Origin: Sphingobium aromaticiconvertens
GTDB taxonomy: Bacteria; Pseudomonadota; Alphaproteobacteria; Sphingomonadales; Sphingomonadaceae
Assembly: GCF_037154075.1 (NCBI RefSeq)
Contig: NZ_JBANRJ010000001.1
Span: forward strand, 1,359,501-1,423,500
Length of the DNA: 64,000 nt
Direction: 5' to 3'
Made by a program: the position numbers and the translations under genes. The notes below the pieces were generated by a model. The model was not told the DNA's origin. It saw only the letters and a list, made by a program, of their open reading frames with translations, and did not search any database. This document shows, piece after piece, positions 27,860 to 37,196 of the stretch. How positions within the stretch are numbered: the first letter of the stretch is position 1; each line of letters begins with the position of its first letter.

Positions 27860-29170
27860 TCACGGTAGAGGACTGGAGATTGCCTTGATCGCTTTCAGAC
27901 CGGACCCGAACCGGGCGATGGCGTCCTTGTTCTTTTCCAGCTCGCCATAAGGCAGATAGGCAAAGTCGAGATCGGCGATGCGGCTGAACGCCGGGCGACG
28001 CAGTTGCGCGCGGACGTCCTGCTCGCGCGCATTTGGTGCGACCAGGAACAGCCCGGCGGCAGCGTGCAGATCGCTTCCCGACAGCGCCAGATCGAGCATG
28101 CGGACGATCCCCGAGTAGATCGAGGTCGAATGTTCAACCTCGAACGCGGCGGCGACGCCGTCGCCACCCTTCGCCAGCCACAATACGTCGATGAGGCGGA
28201 TCGAGTCCGCTCCGGGAGAGGTCGCAATGGCGTCTGGAAGGCGCTCGAGGCATCCCTGTCCAAGTGGACAGCCGGCGTGAAGCCGACCGCGGTCATTGGC
28301 GGCGATCCAGACATCGTAACCGAGCTCGTGGCCGAGGTCGCGCAGCCAGGCCTGGATTTCCGTATGCGTACGATCGGTTTCGCCCTGCGCGGCGGTTGTC
28401 TTGTCGAGCCGGCTTGCCTCCGCTCTGGCATGTTCCAATCTGCCGAGCCAGTCGTCGGCCGCCGTTGCGTCATCCTCCAGCGGTGGCGCCGGATAGCGGC
28501 CCGAGCCAATGTCGAACAACAGTCCGCCAATCGCGCCGAGATCGTTGGAGAGTAGCTCGCGGTAGCGGTCGTTGAGGTCGAGGATGCCGGCGCGCATGGC
28601 GAGAAAATGATCCCATGAGCCGAGCTTCACCTTGGCGCCGGTGACGGCGTTGTAGCCCTTGACGATCGCGGTATTGAAGGGCGGCACCAGCGTCGGGTGA
28701 AGGAAATAGAGCAGGTTGGCCGCCGCCGGCCCCAGCCCCTTGATCTTGAGCGCGTCTATGCTGCGGATGTGGCTGATGATCTCCTCGGCGGTATCGCAGC
28801 ACGAGCAATTGTCGAGCAGGCGGCCGAACGCCCGCTGATTGTCCGGGCTTTCGTAGATATCTGGAATGCGCAGCTTGGGCTTCCACAGCCAGGCATGGTC
28901 GGCGCCCTTGAAGATCTGCCGCTGTTCGGCGATCGAGTGGACAACCGTTTCCAGTGACGAGCCGCGATAGGCGACGCCAAACCGCCCGCTTTCGATTTCC
29001 GCGACCACCTGCTGCAGCCCGCGACGGATGGAGCGGAAGTTTTTCAGCCGTTCATCCCACAGAAACCAGGAGCGATAGGTGGCGCCGGGATCGTCTCGCC
29101 AACGACGGACAAGCTCGCTCAAGAGATCGTGATGAGTCGTGGGTAACGAGGTCGATGCTGGCTGGGTCAT
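27860..29170 (-). CDS. Unrecognised protein with HhH-like and PD-(D/E)XK nuclease-like regions
   Basis: I do not recognise this 436-residue protein. Its N-terminal half is helical and contains IKGLGPAAANLLYFL (about residues 142-156), which looks like the helix-hairpin-helix of DNA glycosylases and other DNA-binding enzymes. The C-terminal region has an acidic series: Glu271 in THTEIQAWL, Asp328 in RLIDVLWL and Glu344/Glu346 in AAFEVEHSTS. This pattern is compatible with a degenerate PD-(D/E)XK endonuclease core in which the usual lysine is replaced. Four cysteines/histidines near residues 122-134 could bind metal. A restriction or antiphage nuclease is plausible. It stands alone, without a methylase neighbour. 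Confidence 0.5.
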   Translation of the reverse strand: MTQPASTSLPTTHHDLLSELVRRWRDDPGATYRSWFLWDERLKNFRSIRRGLQQVVAEIESGRFGVAYRGSSLETVVHSIAEQRQIFKGADHAWLWKPKLRIPDIYESPDNQRAFGRLLDNCSCCDTAEEIISHIRSIDALKIKGLGPAAANLLYFLHPTLVPPFNTAIVKGYNAVTGAKVKLGSWDHFLAMRAGILDLNDRYRELLSNDLGAIGGLLFDIGSGRYPAPPLEDDATAADDWLGRLEHARAEASRLDKTTAAQGETDRTHTEIQAWLRDLGHELGYDVWIAANDRGRLHAGCPLGQGCLERLPDAIATSPGADSIRLIDVLWLAKGGDGVAAAFEVEHSTSIYSGIVRMLDLALSGSDLHAAAGLFLVAPNAREQDVRAQLRRPAFSRIADLDFAYLPYGELEKNKDAIARFGSGLKAIKAISSPLP

Positions 29171-29348
29171 CCTGAACTGGCTCCTTGCTGCTCAGGCTAT
29201 CGCGGGCAAGGGCGGATTGCACGTTCAATGTGCGATCTGCGAAGCGTGCTCAAACTGCCGGTCATCGCGCAGGGAAACGCCGCTGGCATTGGGCGTTGCC
29301 GGTTGCATCCGTATACCGGGCGCACAGGCAGGCAGACGGCCGGCGCGG

Positions 29349-29374
29349 GCGTCGCCGCCCGGGAGCGGCGACGC
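29349..29374 (-). terminator. Strong hairpin downstream of the cus operon
   Basis: Ten-base perfect arms GCGTCGCCGC (29349-29358) and GCGGCGACGC (29365-29374) enclose a six-base loop, 30 bases past the cusF stop. No T-run follows on the minus strand, so it may be a transcript-end stabiliser rather than a classical terminator. Confidence 0.45.
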
Positions 29375-29404
29375 AACCAGCTCTTTCCGGTCGAACTTAG
29401 CGGA

Positions 29405-29794
29405 TCACTGCTTTGCGATCGCGGTGACCTCGCCATCGCTGCCCTTGAGCGAGAGGTCGAAATCGACCTTGTCGCCGACCTTGACCGCATCGGTGATCGA
29501 CGGCGCGGCCTTGAACGCCATCGTCATCGCCGGCCACTTGGCCTCCGGGATCGGACCATGATCGAGCGTGATCGTGCCTGCCGCCTTGTCGATCGCGGTG
29601 ACGGTGCCATGGCCCTTGGCCTTGATCGCGGCGTTCGCGTCAGGCGCCATCGACATGTTGCCCATGTCGCCGCTCATGGTCGCGGCGTGCGCCGCCTCGT
29701 TGGTCTCAGTCGCAACGGGGGCCTCCGCCTTCTTGCCGCACGCGGCAGTCAGGGCGGCGAGGCCGAGGGCAATGGTCAGTCGTACATGGTTCAT
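29405..29794 (-). CDS. cusF: CusF-like periplasmic copper chaperone (lipoprotein)
   Basis: This 129-residue protein starts at 29794, seven bases after AAGGAG; an in-frame ATG 15 bases upstream overlaps that site and is less likely. A signal peptide ends in a lipobox-like LTAAC. A Met-rich linker (SGDMGNMSMAP) follows, then the CusF domain with the copper ligands in HGPIPEAKWPAMTMAF (Trp plus Met). CusF delivers Cu(I) to the CusB adaptor. It is the last gene of the minus-strand cus operon, 11 bases after cusA. Confidence 0.9.
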   Translation of the reverse strand: MNHVRLTIALGLAALTAACGKKAEAPVATETNEAAHAATMSGDMGNMSMAPDANAAIKAKGHGTVTAIDKAAGTITLDHGPIPEAKWPAMTMAFKAAPSITDAVKVGDKVDFDLSLKGSDGEVTAIAKQ

Positions 29795-29805
29795 CGTCTT
29801 CTCCT

Positions 29806-32800
29806 TCATGATGAAGCGGGTTGAGGGATGGGATCGGTCTTGGGCCGGCGCAACAGCAGGTAGGCGGCGGGCAAGACGAACATCGACAGCAGTGGCGCGG
29901 TCAGCATGCCGCCGATCATGGGCGCCGCGATCCGGCTCATGACCTCCGAACCCGCGCCCGACCCGAGCAGGATCGGCAGCAGGCCGGCCAGGATCACCGC
30001 CACCGTCATCGCCTTGGGGCGGACGCGCAGCAGCGCGCCTTCGCGCACGGCGGCCTCGACCTCGGCAGCGTCCGGATGTGCGCCGCGCTCGGCCAGCGCG
30101 TTCTTGAGATAGATCAGCATCACCACCCCGAACTCGGCGGAGACGCCGGCGAGCGCGATGAACCCGACCCCGGTGGCGACCGACTGGTTGAACCCGAGCA
30201 GATAAAGCGTCCAGATGCCGCCGGTCAGCGCAAACGGCAGCGTCCCCATGATCAGCGCCGCCTCGTCGAAGCGGCCGAAGATGAGGTAGAGCAGCACGAA
30301 GATGATCAGCAGCGTCGCGGGCACGACCAGCTTCAAGCGGTCGACCGCGCGCTCGAGATATTCGAACTGGCCAGAGTAAGCGATGCTGACCCCAGGCGAG
30401 AGCCTGACCTGTTTCGCCACCGCACGCTGCAGATCGCCGACCACCGAGGCAAGATCGCGCCAGCGCACATCGACATAGACCCAGGTCGAAGGCCGGGCAT
30501 TCTCGGTCTTGAGCATCGGCGGACCCTCGGCGATCGAGACGTTTGCCACGGTGCCCAAGGTGATCTGCTGGCCCGCGGGCGTCAGGATCGGTAGCGCCCG
30601 CAGCCCTTCGAGGCTGTCGCGCAATTCGCGCGGATAGCGCACGCTGATCGGATAGCGGGCGCGGCCCTCCACCGTCTCGCCGATCGTCTCGCCGCCGATC
30701 GCGCCCGAGACGATGGCCTGGACGTCGGCGATGTTGAGCCCGAACCGCGCGGCGGCGGCGCGGTCGATGTCGACATCGACATAGCGTCCGCCGGTCAGCC
30801 GCTCGGCAAGCGCCGAGCTGACGCCCGGCACGGTCCTGGCCACCGTCTCGACATCATGGGCGATCCGGTCGAGCTCGGCGAGATCACTGCCCGACACCTT
30901 GAGCCCGATCGGGCTCTTGATGCCGGTCGCCAGCATGTCGATCCGGTTGCGGATCGGCGGCACCCAGATATTGGCGAGCCCCGGGAGCTTCACCCTGCGA
31001 TCGAGCTCGTCGACCAGCTTCTCGGGTGTCATGCCCGGCCGCCACTGGTCGCGGGGCTTGAACTGGATGGTCGTCTCGAACATCTCGAGCGGGGCGGGGT
31101 CGGTCGCGGTCTCGGCGCGCCCCGCCTTGCCGAACACGCTTTCGACCTCCGGCACCGTCCTGATCAGCCGGTCGGTCTGCTGGAGCAGCTCGCTCGCCTT
31201 GGCGGTCGAGAGACCGGGCAGGGCTGAGGGCATGTAGAGCAGGTCGCCCTCGTCGAGGCTGGGCATGAATTCGCCGCCGAGCCGGCTGAGCGGCCAGGCG
31301 GTGGTCGCGAACACCAAAGCCGCGATCAGCAGCACCGTCTTGGGCCGCTTCATCGTCCAGTCGATCGCAGGCCGGTAGAGATCGGTCAGCCAGCGATTGA
31401 CCGGATTGGTCTGCTCGGCCGGGATCCTCCCCCGGATCAGCCAGCCCATCAGGATCGGCACCAGGGTCACCGACAGGATCGCGGCGGCGCCCATCGCGTA
31501 GGTCTTGGTGAAGGCGAGCGGCGCGAACAGCCGGCCTTCCTGGGCTTCCAGCGTGAACACCGGGATGAACGAGAGCGTGATGATCAGCAGGCTGAAGAAC
31601 AAAGCCGGCCCGACCTCGGCCGCCGCCTCGGTGACGACGATCCAGCGCGTCTCGCGGTCGAGATGCGTACCCGGCTGCTCCTGCTCCCAGCGCTCGATCT
31701 TCTTGTGGGCGTTCTCGATCATGACCACGGCGGCATCGACCATCGCGCCGATCGCGATGGCGATGCCGCCGAGCGACATGATGTTGGCGTTGACGCCCTG
31801 GTAGCGCATCACGACGAAGGCGGCGAGAACGCCCAAGGGAAGGGTGAGGATCGCGACCAGCGCCGAGCGGACATGCCAGAGGAAGAGCGCACAGACCAGG
31901 GCCACGACGACGAACTCCTCGACCAGCTTGTGGGTGAGGTTTTCGACGGCGCGGTCGATGAGCTGCGAGCGGTCATAGACCGTCACCACCTCGACGCCCG
32001 GCGGCAGGCTCCTCTTGAGGTCGGCGAGCTTGTCCTTGACCGCCGCGATCGTCTCCCGCGCATTCTTGCCCGAGCGCAGGATGACGACGCCGCCTGCGAC
32101 CTCGCCTTCGCCGTTCAGCTCGGCGATGCCCCGCCGCATCTCGGGGCCGATCTGGATATTGGCGACGTCGCCGAGCCGAACCGGCACGCCGCCGGCCGCC
32201 GTCTTCAAGGGGATCGCGCGGAAATCGTCGAGCGTCTTCAGATAGCCCGAGGCGCGCACCATATATTCGGCTTCGGCCAGCTCGAGCACCGACCCGCCCG
32301 CTTCCTGATTGGCCTGCCGGATCGCCTCGACCGCCTGGGCATGAGTGACGCCGTATGCAGCGAGCTTCACCGGATCGAGCAGTATCTGATACTGCCTGAC
32401 CATGCCGCCGATGCTGGCGACCTCGGCGACGCCGGTCACGGTCTTGAGCTCATAGCGCAGGAACCAGTCCTGCAAGCCGCGCAGCTGCGACAGGTCATGC
32501 CGGCTGGTGCGGTCTACAAGCGCATATTCATAGACCCAGCCAACCCCGGTCGCGTCGGGCCCGAGCGCGCTGCGCGCGCTCGCCGGCAGGCGCCCCTGCA
32601 CTTGGTTCAGATATTCGAGCACGCGGCTGCGCGCCCAGTAGAGATCGGTGCCATCCTCGAAGATCACATAGACGAAGCTGTCGCCGAAGAAGCTGTAGCC
32701 CCGCACGGTCTTTGCCCCGGGCACCGACAACATGGTGGTGGTGAGCGGATAGGTGACCTGGCTCTCGACGATCTGCGGCGCCTGGCCGGGATAGCTGGTG

Positions 32801-32949
32801 CGGATCACGACCTGCACGTCCGAGAGATCGGGGAGGGCATCGATCGGGGTCGAGCGCACCGCCCACAGGCCCGCGCCGACCAGCGCCAGCATCCCGATCA
32901 GAACGAAGAAGCGGTTCCTGACCGACCAGCGGATGAGATGGGCGATCAT
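29806..32949 (-). CDS. cusA: Heavy-metal RND efflux pump, CusA type
   Basis: A 1047-residue inner-membrane pump with twelve predicted helices and two large periplasmic loops, normal for HME-RND proteins. The fourth helix carries [20 protein letters not shown] with the proton-relay aspartate; the periplasmic part has [14 protein letters not shown] and [14 protein letters not shown] with potential methionine ligands. It exchanges protons for Cu(I) or Ag(I) across the cell envelope together with CusB and CusC. Its start overlaps the cusB stop by ATGA. Confidence 0.93.
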   Translation of the reverse strand: MIAHLIRWSVRNRFFVLIGMLALVGAGLWAVRSTPIDALPDLSDVQVVIRTSYPGQAPQIVESQVTYPLTTTMLSVPGAKTVRGYSFFGDSFVYVIFEDGTDLYWARSRVLEYLNQVQGRLPASARSALGPDATGVGWVYEYALVDRTSRHDLSQLRGLQDWFLRYELKTVTGVAEVASIGGMVRQYQILLDPVKLAAYGVTHAQAVEAIRQANQEAGGSVLELAEAEYMVRASGYLKTLDDFRAIPLKTAAGGVPVRLGDVANIQIGPEMRRGIAELNGEGEVAGGVVILRSGKNARETIAAVKDKLADLKRSLPPGVEVVTVYDRSQLIDRAVENLTHKLVEEFVVVALVCALFLWHVRSALVAILTLPLGVLAAFVVMRYQGVNANIMSLGGIAIAIGAMVDAAVVMIENAHKKIERWEQEQPGTHLDRETRWIVVTEAAAEVGPALFFSLLIITLSFIPVFTLEAQEGRLFAPLAFTKTYAMGAAAILSVTLVPILMGWLIRGRIPAEQTNPVNRWLTDLYRPAIDWTMKRPKTVLLIAALVFATTAWPLSRLGGEFMPSLDEGDLLYMPSALPGLSTAKASELLQQTDRLIRTVPEVESVFGKAGRAETATDPAPLEMFETTIQFKPRDQWRPGMTPEKLVDELDRRVKLPGLANIWVPPIRNRIDMLATGIKSPIGLKVSGSDLAELDRIAHDVETVARTVPGVSSALAERLTGGRYVDVDIDRAAAARFGLNIADVQAIVSGAIGGETIGETVEGRARYPISVRYPRELRDSLEGLRALPILTPAGQQITLGTVANVSIAEGPPMLKTENARPSTWVYVDVRWRDLASVVGDLQRAVAKQVRLSPGVSIAYSGQFEYLERAVDRLKLVVPATLLIIFVLLYLIFGRFDEAALIMGTLPFALTGGIWTLYLLGFNQSVATGVGFIALAGVSAEFGVVMLIYLKNALAERGAHPDAAEVEAAVREGALLRVRPKAMTVAVILAGLLPILLGSGAGSEVMSRIAAPMIGGMLTAPLLSMFVLPAAYLLLRRPKTDPIPQPASS

Positions 32950-34436
32950 CGGCCCGCCACCTTCGCCATATGCCGCAGCGTTGGTCCCGCCGGGGGGCGG
33001 TCGAACCCGAACCGAACCCGGTCACCCGCCCTGAAGCCGCGCGCGATGCCCGGATCGGCGAGTGCGAAGGTCATCGTCATCGCTGGCCAGTCGAGCGCGG
33101 GGACCGGCTCGTGGCTGAGCGTCACCGAATTGGCCGTGATCCGCTCGATCTTGCCTGTCGTCTCGTACAGCGTGGCTTTCGATGCCGGCGCGGCGAGGGT
33201 CGCCGATGCCGCACCGCCGCCGATCGGCCGCGCCTCGATTCCCGACAGGCTCGCCTCGGAGTCGATCAGGAACTGCCCCGAGGCGACGACGTTCTCGCCG
33301 GGCGACAGGCCGGCAAGGATCTCGGTCTCGCCGCCCGCCTCGCGGCCGATACGGACCTCGGCGGGATGATAGCGCCCGTCGCCTGCGACGAGCATGACGA
33401 GCGTGCGCTTGCCCGTGCGGATCACCGCCTCGCTCGGCACCAGCAGCGCCGGCTTGGCATCGCCGCCAAGCGCGACGGTGGCGAACATGCCCGGCCGCAA
33501 CCGGCCGTCGCGGTTGGGCAGCACGATCCGCACGGTGAGCGTGCGGCTGTCGGCCTGCGTGGTCGGCAGGATCGCGATCACCCGGCCAGCGAAGCGCTCG
33601 CCGGGGAAGCTCGCCAGCGTGGCGCTGGCATTTTGGCCCACGCGGACATCGCCCGCGCGCGCTTCGGGCACCGCGGCGTTGAGCCAGACGGTGCCGAGCC
33701 CGCTCACCTGGGCGAGCGTCTGGCCCATGGCGAGCGTCACGCCGGCACGGGCGTCGAGCGTCTGGATCGTGCCCGAGATCGGCGTCGTGATCGTCACCAC
33801 GCCGTTCGGCCGACCGCTCCGCTCCACGCTGGCGATGAGGCCGTCGGACATGCCCATCAGCCGCAGCCGCTGGCGCGCAGCCGCGGTGAGATCGGGCTTG
33901 CCGAGCCGCCTGACGCTCAGATATTCGGTCTGCGCGCCGCCCCATTCGGGCAGGAGCAGGTCCGCGATCGGCGCGCCGGCGCGGACCACGTCCCCGGGCG
34001 CTCGCGCATAGACGCGGCTCACGAACCCGCCCGAACGCGCCTGGATGACGGCGACGTCGCGCTGGTTGAAGTCGATCGTGCCGGTGACCTCGAGGGCCGA
34101 GGCAAGGCTGCCCATCTTCGCCGCGACGACCCGCAATCCCAGGCTCTGCCGCGCGGCGGGATCGACGGCGACCGTGGGGGCCGCGCCGGCGCTTCCTCCG
34201 TCCGCGTATCGCGGCACGAGCTGCATATCCATGAAGGGCGACTTGCCGGGCTTGTCGAACTTCTGGTTGGGGAACATCGGATCGTACCAGTAAAGGACTT
34301 TGCCTGCCCCGGCGGGCGTGGTCGCCTCCGATTGCGGTGCCTGGCGATGGCCTGCCCAATAGCCTGTGCCGCCGGCCAGCAGCGCGACAGCCAGGATCGA
34401 TGCGCCCCAGCGCAGCACGGCTTTATCGAGCGTCAT
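32946..34436 (-). CDS. cusB: RND periplasmic adaptor CusB with a fused C-terminal CusF domain
   Basis: This 496-residue adaptor has an N-terminal anchor ([20 protein letters not shown]), then the heavy-metal-binding segment [21 protein letters not shown] in shortened form, the lipoyl/barrel adaptor core, and an extra C-terminal domain. The extra domain (about residues 410-490) reads [18 protein letters not shown] and [13 protein letters not shown], a second CusF-type copper site. The fusion would tether a chaperone to the pump although a free CusF is also encoded. It overlaps cusA and cusC by 4 nt each. Confidence 0.92.
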   Translation of the reverse strand: MTLDKAVLRWGASILAVALLAGGTGYWAGHRQAPQSEATTPAGAGKVLYWYDPMFPNQKFDKPGKSPFMDMQLVPRYADGGSAGAAPTVAVDPAARQSLGLRVVAAKMGSLASALEVTGTIDFNQRDVAVIQARSGGFVSRVYARAPGDVVRAGAPIADLLLPEWGGAQTEYLSVRRLGKPDLTAAARQRLRLMGMSDGLIASVERSGRPNGVVTITTPISGTIQTLDARAGVTLAMGQTLAQVSGLGTVWLNAAVPEARAGDVRVGQNASATLASFPGERFAGRVIAILPTTQADSRTLTVRIVLPNRDGRLRPGMFATVALGGDAKPALLVPSEAVIRTGKRTLVMLVAGDGRYHPAEVRIGREAGGETEILAGLSPGENVVASGQFLIDSEASLSGIEARPIGGGAASATLAAPASKATLYETTGKIERITANSVTLSHEPVPALDWPAMTMTFALADPGIARGFRAGDRVRFGFDRPPAGPTLRHMAKVAGR

Positions 34437-35695
34437 GGCCGCTCCTCCCCATAGGTGATGGTGATTCGGACCGCGTCGCGCGCGACGTCGGCTTCGCGGT
34501 TGAGCGCCTCGACCTCGGCCTCCGCGAGCCCGAGCGTCGTGAGCAGCGCGGCGCCAAGGTCGAGCTTGCCGGCGCCATAGCTGTCGCGGTCGAGCTCGGC
34601 GCGGTGCCTGGCGAGGGGCACCAGCGTCTCGCGGGCATTGCGCAACCGGGAGAGATGCATGGCATGATCGGCAAGGTCGGCGTCGAGCTGCGCCACCAGT
34701 TCGCGGCGGATCGCCTCGCGGTCGAACCGCCCCCCTTGCACGAGGCTCTCGCTGGCAGCGATCCTGGGATTCTGGCGCTTGCCGGCGAACAGCGGCAGGT
34801 CGATCGACACGCCGACCGAGGCCATGTCGCCGTACATGGAATCGCGCCGGCCATAGGTGACGCCGACCTTCCAGTCGGGGCGCTTGTCGGCGCGCGCGAG
34901 GCGCACGTCCGCTTCGGCGACTGCGATCCGCGCGTCCTGCGCGCGCAGGGCGGGAAGCGCCTCGATCCCGGCCCGCAGCCGGATCGGATCGACATCGAGC
35001 ATCGGCGGGTCGCCCATCGCCTGCGGGTCGGGGTCGCCGGTATAGCGCGCGAGCCGGGCCCGCGCCTGCGCCACCACCGCAGCCATCTCGGCGCGGCGAT
35101 CGGCGATGGCGGCGCGGAGCTGGTCGGGCTCGAGCGCCTGGCTCGGTCGGGCGCTGCCCGACGCCAGCCGCGCGGTCACGGTCTTCTGCAGGTCGTCGAG
35201 GCTGGCATCGAGCAGGTCGAGCTGCCGGAGCCGGCGTTCGCCATAATAGAGATCGACCCAGGCGAGGGCGGTCTCAAGCCGCACGTTGCGGCCTTCGACC
35301 AGCTCGCCGGCCTCGGCGACACCGATATCGGCCGCGGCGCGCGCGGCGCGTGCATGGCGCTTGGCAAGATTGGGGAAGGCCTGGCTTAACCCGATCGTCG
35401 CCATGGTGAAATCGTCGCGCGTGAAGCTGCCGGCATTGGGGCCGCTCACCGGGAAGTTCTGCAGGCCCAGGTCGAGCGTGGGATCGGGCAGGCGATCGGC
35501 GGCGACCGCCGACGAGCGGGCGCCAGCTGTCGCCGCCGCGCGCGCCTTGAGGCTCGGCGCATTGGCGGCAGCGAGCCTCAGTGCCTGCTCGTAGGTGAGC
35601 GGGCCGGCCGACACCGGCACGGCCCAGGCGCTCGCAAGCGTCGCACCGAGAGAGAGCAACAGGCGTCGCACAGCGCGCCTCGGCATCATGATCAT
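34433..35695 (-). CDS. cusC: Outer-membrane efflux protein, CusC/TolC family
   Basis: This protein of about 420 residues has a signal peptide (RRLLLSLGATLASAWAVPVSA) and two outer-membrane-efflux repeats, including LTYEQALRLAAANAPSLKAR and the coiled-coil helices SLDDLQKTVTARLASGSA. It forms the outer-membrane channel of the Cus pump. No lipobox is visible. The start used is ATG 35695; a nearby ATG two codons on is equally possible. Confidence 0.88.
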   Translation of the reverse strand: MIMMPRRAVRRLLLSLGATLASAWAVPVSAGPLTYEQALRLAAANAPSLKARAAATAGARSSAVAADRLPDPTLDLGLQNFPVSGPNAGSFTRDDFTMATIGLSQAFPNLAKRHARAARAAADIGVAEAGELVEGRNVRLETALAWVDLYYGERRLRQLDLLDASLDDLQKTVTARLASGSARPSQALEPDQLRAAIADRRAEMAAVVAQARARLARYTGDPDPQAMGDPPMLDVDPIRLRAGIEALPALRAQDARIAVAEADVRLARADKRPDWKVGVTYGRRDSMYGDMASVGVSIDLPLFAGKRQNPRIAASESLVQGGRFDREAIRRELVAQLDADLADHAMHLSRLRNARETLVPLARHRAELDRDSYGAGKLDLGAALLTTLGLAEAEVEALNREADVARDAVRITITYGEERP

Positions 35696-35714
35696 GGATA
35701 TCCGCCCCTCATGA

Positions 35715-35750
35715 CAGAGGCGGCGCGCCAACATGTGACGCGCCGCTCTG
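35715..35750 (-). terminator. Hairpin between a small exported-protein gene and cusC
   Basis: Arms CAGAGGCGGCGCG (35715-35727) and CGCGCCGCTCTG (35739-35750) pair over 12 bases with one bulge. It falls in the 62-base gap before cusC. Without a T-run it may modulate rather than end transcription into the pump genes. Confidence 0.4.
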
Positions 35751-35757
35751 GAGTGGG

Positions 35758-36015
35758 TTAACCCTTGTCCGACCTGACTGCACCGCGCATGCAGTCGGCG
35801 GCGCTTGCCTGCATCATCGCGCAATCGCAGCTGGCGATGTCCCGGCTCTGGGGCACCCATATGCGGACACGCGCAGGGCCGGTCGCCCGCGGACCATATT
35901 GCGGCGCCGACCGCCATTCCCAATGGCCTTGCGGCGTGCTGCTCGCGTCGGCTGCAAGCGCAGGCGCGGCGAGACCGAGGGCCGCCACAAGGGCGGCCGG
36001 AAGCATTTTGATCAT
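35758..36015 (-). CDS. Small exported protein of the copper island
   Basis: An 85-residue protein starting MIKMLPAALVAALG at 36015, with a signal peptide cut near ALAAD. The mature part holds a WEWRSAPQYGPR segment and a Cys/Met-rich end, SCDCAMMQASAADCM, suggestive of metal binding. I do not recognise a family. It lies directly upstream of cusC on the same strand. Confidence 0.6.
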   Translation of the reverse strand: MIKMLPAALVAALGLAAPALAADASSTPQGHWEWRSAPQYGPRATGPARVRIWVPQSRDIASCDCAMMQASAADCMRGAVRSDKG

Positions 36016-36047
36016 CACGAAGACCTTTGACTGAAAAGAAGGAAACC

Positions 36048-36080
36048 GGGCGCGCACGCATCGATCGATGCGCGCAGCCC
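36048..36080 (-). terminator. Rho-independent terminator-like hairpin
   Basis: On the minus strand GGGCTGCGCGCATCGAT pairs imperfectly with the following ATCGATGCGTGCGCGCCC. A T-rich tract TTTCCTTCTTTTC comes next. It lies just after the stop of the 120-residue exported-protein gene, so it could partly separate that gene from the cus operon. Confidence 0.5.
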
Positions 36081-36092
36081 GTGCTCGTTCAA

Positions 36093-36455
36093 TCAGGCAA
36101 GGCTGGTGGGAGGATCCGGCTCGGGCACAACCGCCTTGCCGGTCAATATCGTGTCGGTCGTCCAGAAGCTGGGCGCGTCGTAGAGACGCGCAGGCGCAAC
36201 GCCGCCTGCCAGGTCCGCTGCGACCAGCGGGATCACGCACCCCATCGCGGCGATGCAATCGAGCGTCAGGCCCTTGCAAGGCTTTTCGCTGGGCGCAGGC
36301 TGCTGCTTGGCCATCATCGCCATGCAGTCCGCATCCATACCCTTGGCCAGCGGCGCGCTTGCCGCCTGGGGCACGCTGTGTGCGGCCGCCATCTGGGCTC
36401 CGAAGAGACCGGACAGCGCTCCGATGACGAGCAGAAGGGCGAGCAGGCGTTTCAC
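36093..36455 (-). CDS. Small exported Cys/Met-containing protein of the copper island
   Basis: This 120-residue protein has a clear signal peptide (KRLLALLLVIGALSGLFG, cut near AAAHS). The mature chain has DADCMAMMAK, KPCKGLTLDCIAAMGC and a hydrophobic stretch VIPLVAADLAGG. Paired cysteines and methionines fit copper or silver binding. No named family is recognised; similar small proteins are common beside cus genes in sphingomonads. It is transcribed away from the operator at 36610. Confidence 0.6.
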   Translation of the reverse strand: MKRLLALLLVIGALSGLFGAQMAAAHSVPQAASAPLAKGMDADCMAMMAKQQPAPSEKPCKGLTLDCIAAMGCVIPLVAADLAGGVAPARLYDAPSFWTTDTILTGKAVVPEPDPPTSLA

Positions 36456-36609
36456 GAGCCTTGATATCTAGCGGGTTTCGCGGGCGCAGCCAACCAAAGT
36501 CTCGCGCCGCGCGGATTTTGAAGTGCTGACGGCTGATTCCGTCAACTCCGCGTCAATAAAGACCCGGCCCGGGAAAGAAGACCGGCTGCGGCCTCTACGT
36601 ATATCGAGG

Positions 36610-36630
36610 CTGGACCCGGGACCGTAGTCC
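36610..36630 (+). promoter_or_regulatory. Candidate MerR/CueR operator upstream of the 118-residue exported protein
   Basis: CTGGACCC followed by GGGACCGTAGTCC matches the site upstream of the cueR-like gene (37152-37172) at 16 of 21 bases, with the same GGAC-N4-GTCC dyad at the same distance from a -35-like element. It lies 68 bases before the gene at 36698. Confidence 0.55.
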
Positions 36631-36697
36631 CAAGCCTGAAGAGACGCTCTTCCCCTCGGCAGGTCCGGGCGGTGGCTTACCATCCAAGGAGGTGAAT

Positions 36698-37054
36698 ATG
36701 GTCAGAAAAACTCTCATGGTCGCGCTTGCCGGCATTTCGATGCTTGCTGCCGTCCCCGCTATGGCCCAGGGCATCGGGCACAGCTTGTTCATGCGCGGCT
36801 CGATCGTCGACACGGGCAGCAACGGCACGGTCGTCTGCATCGGCAAGGCCGATGGCGCCGAGGTCGGCCAGAAGCTCGAGGTCTATCGCGTCGTGACCCA
36901 TCCGGGTCCGTCCAAGGGCGTGGCGCCGACCTACCACCGCCAGCTCGTCGGCCATGTGACGATCGATCATATCTTCGATGATCACTTCGCGCACGTGTCC
37001 GTCGCCGACGGTACGCCTGCCAAGCACGACATCGTCGAGCTTCGCAAGAACTGA
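36698..37054 (+). CDS. Exported SH3-like protein of the copper island
   Basis: A 118-residue protein whose start at 36698 follows AAGGAGG by six bases. It has a signal peptide (LMVALAGISMLAAVPAMA). The remainder is one small beta domain with SNGTVVCIGKADGAEVGQKL, LVGHVTIDHIFDDHFAHVSV and KHDIVEL, a pattern seen in FlgT C-terminal/SH3-like barrels. Function unknown. A CueR-type operator stands upstream, so copper-inducible expression is likely. Confidence 0.7.
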   Translation: MVRKTLMVALAGISMLAAVPAMAQGIGHSLFMRGSIVDTGSNGTVVCIGKADGAEVGQKLEVYRVVTHPGPSKGVAPTYHRQLVGHVTIDHIFDDHFAHVSVADGTPAKHDIVELRKN

Positions 37055-37151
37055 CGCGCCGGTGGCCCGGCGGCACACGCTGCCGTGATGCGAGGCGTCG
37101 GGGCAGCGGGTTGCCGGCGGCATGGGACCGTTCGGGCTCGAGGCGAAACCG

Positions 37152-37172
37152 CTTGACCCTGGACCATGGTCC
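37152..37172 (+). promoter_or_regulatory. Candidate MerR/CueR operator-promoter of the cueR-like gene
   Basis: TTGACC (37153-37158) is followed, with MerR-type long spacing, by the dyad GGACCATGGTCC (37161-37172) and a -10-like CATGAT about 20 bases after the -35. Such stretched spacers with a central dyad are the hallmark of MerR-activated promoters. The same arrangement recurs at 36610. Confidence 0.62.
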
Positions 37173-37196
37173 AACCGGCATGATCGAGCGGATGAC

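Noticed and set aside
31663..34454. Long open frames on the plus strand opposite cusA and cusB
   Set aside because: They are mirror images of the efflux genes' codon structure, are rich in Arg/Asp/His and have no signature.
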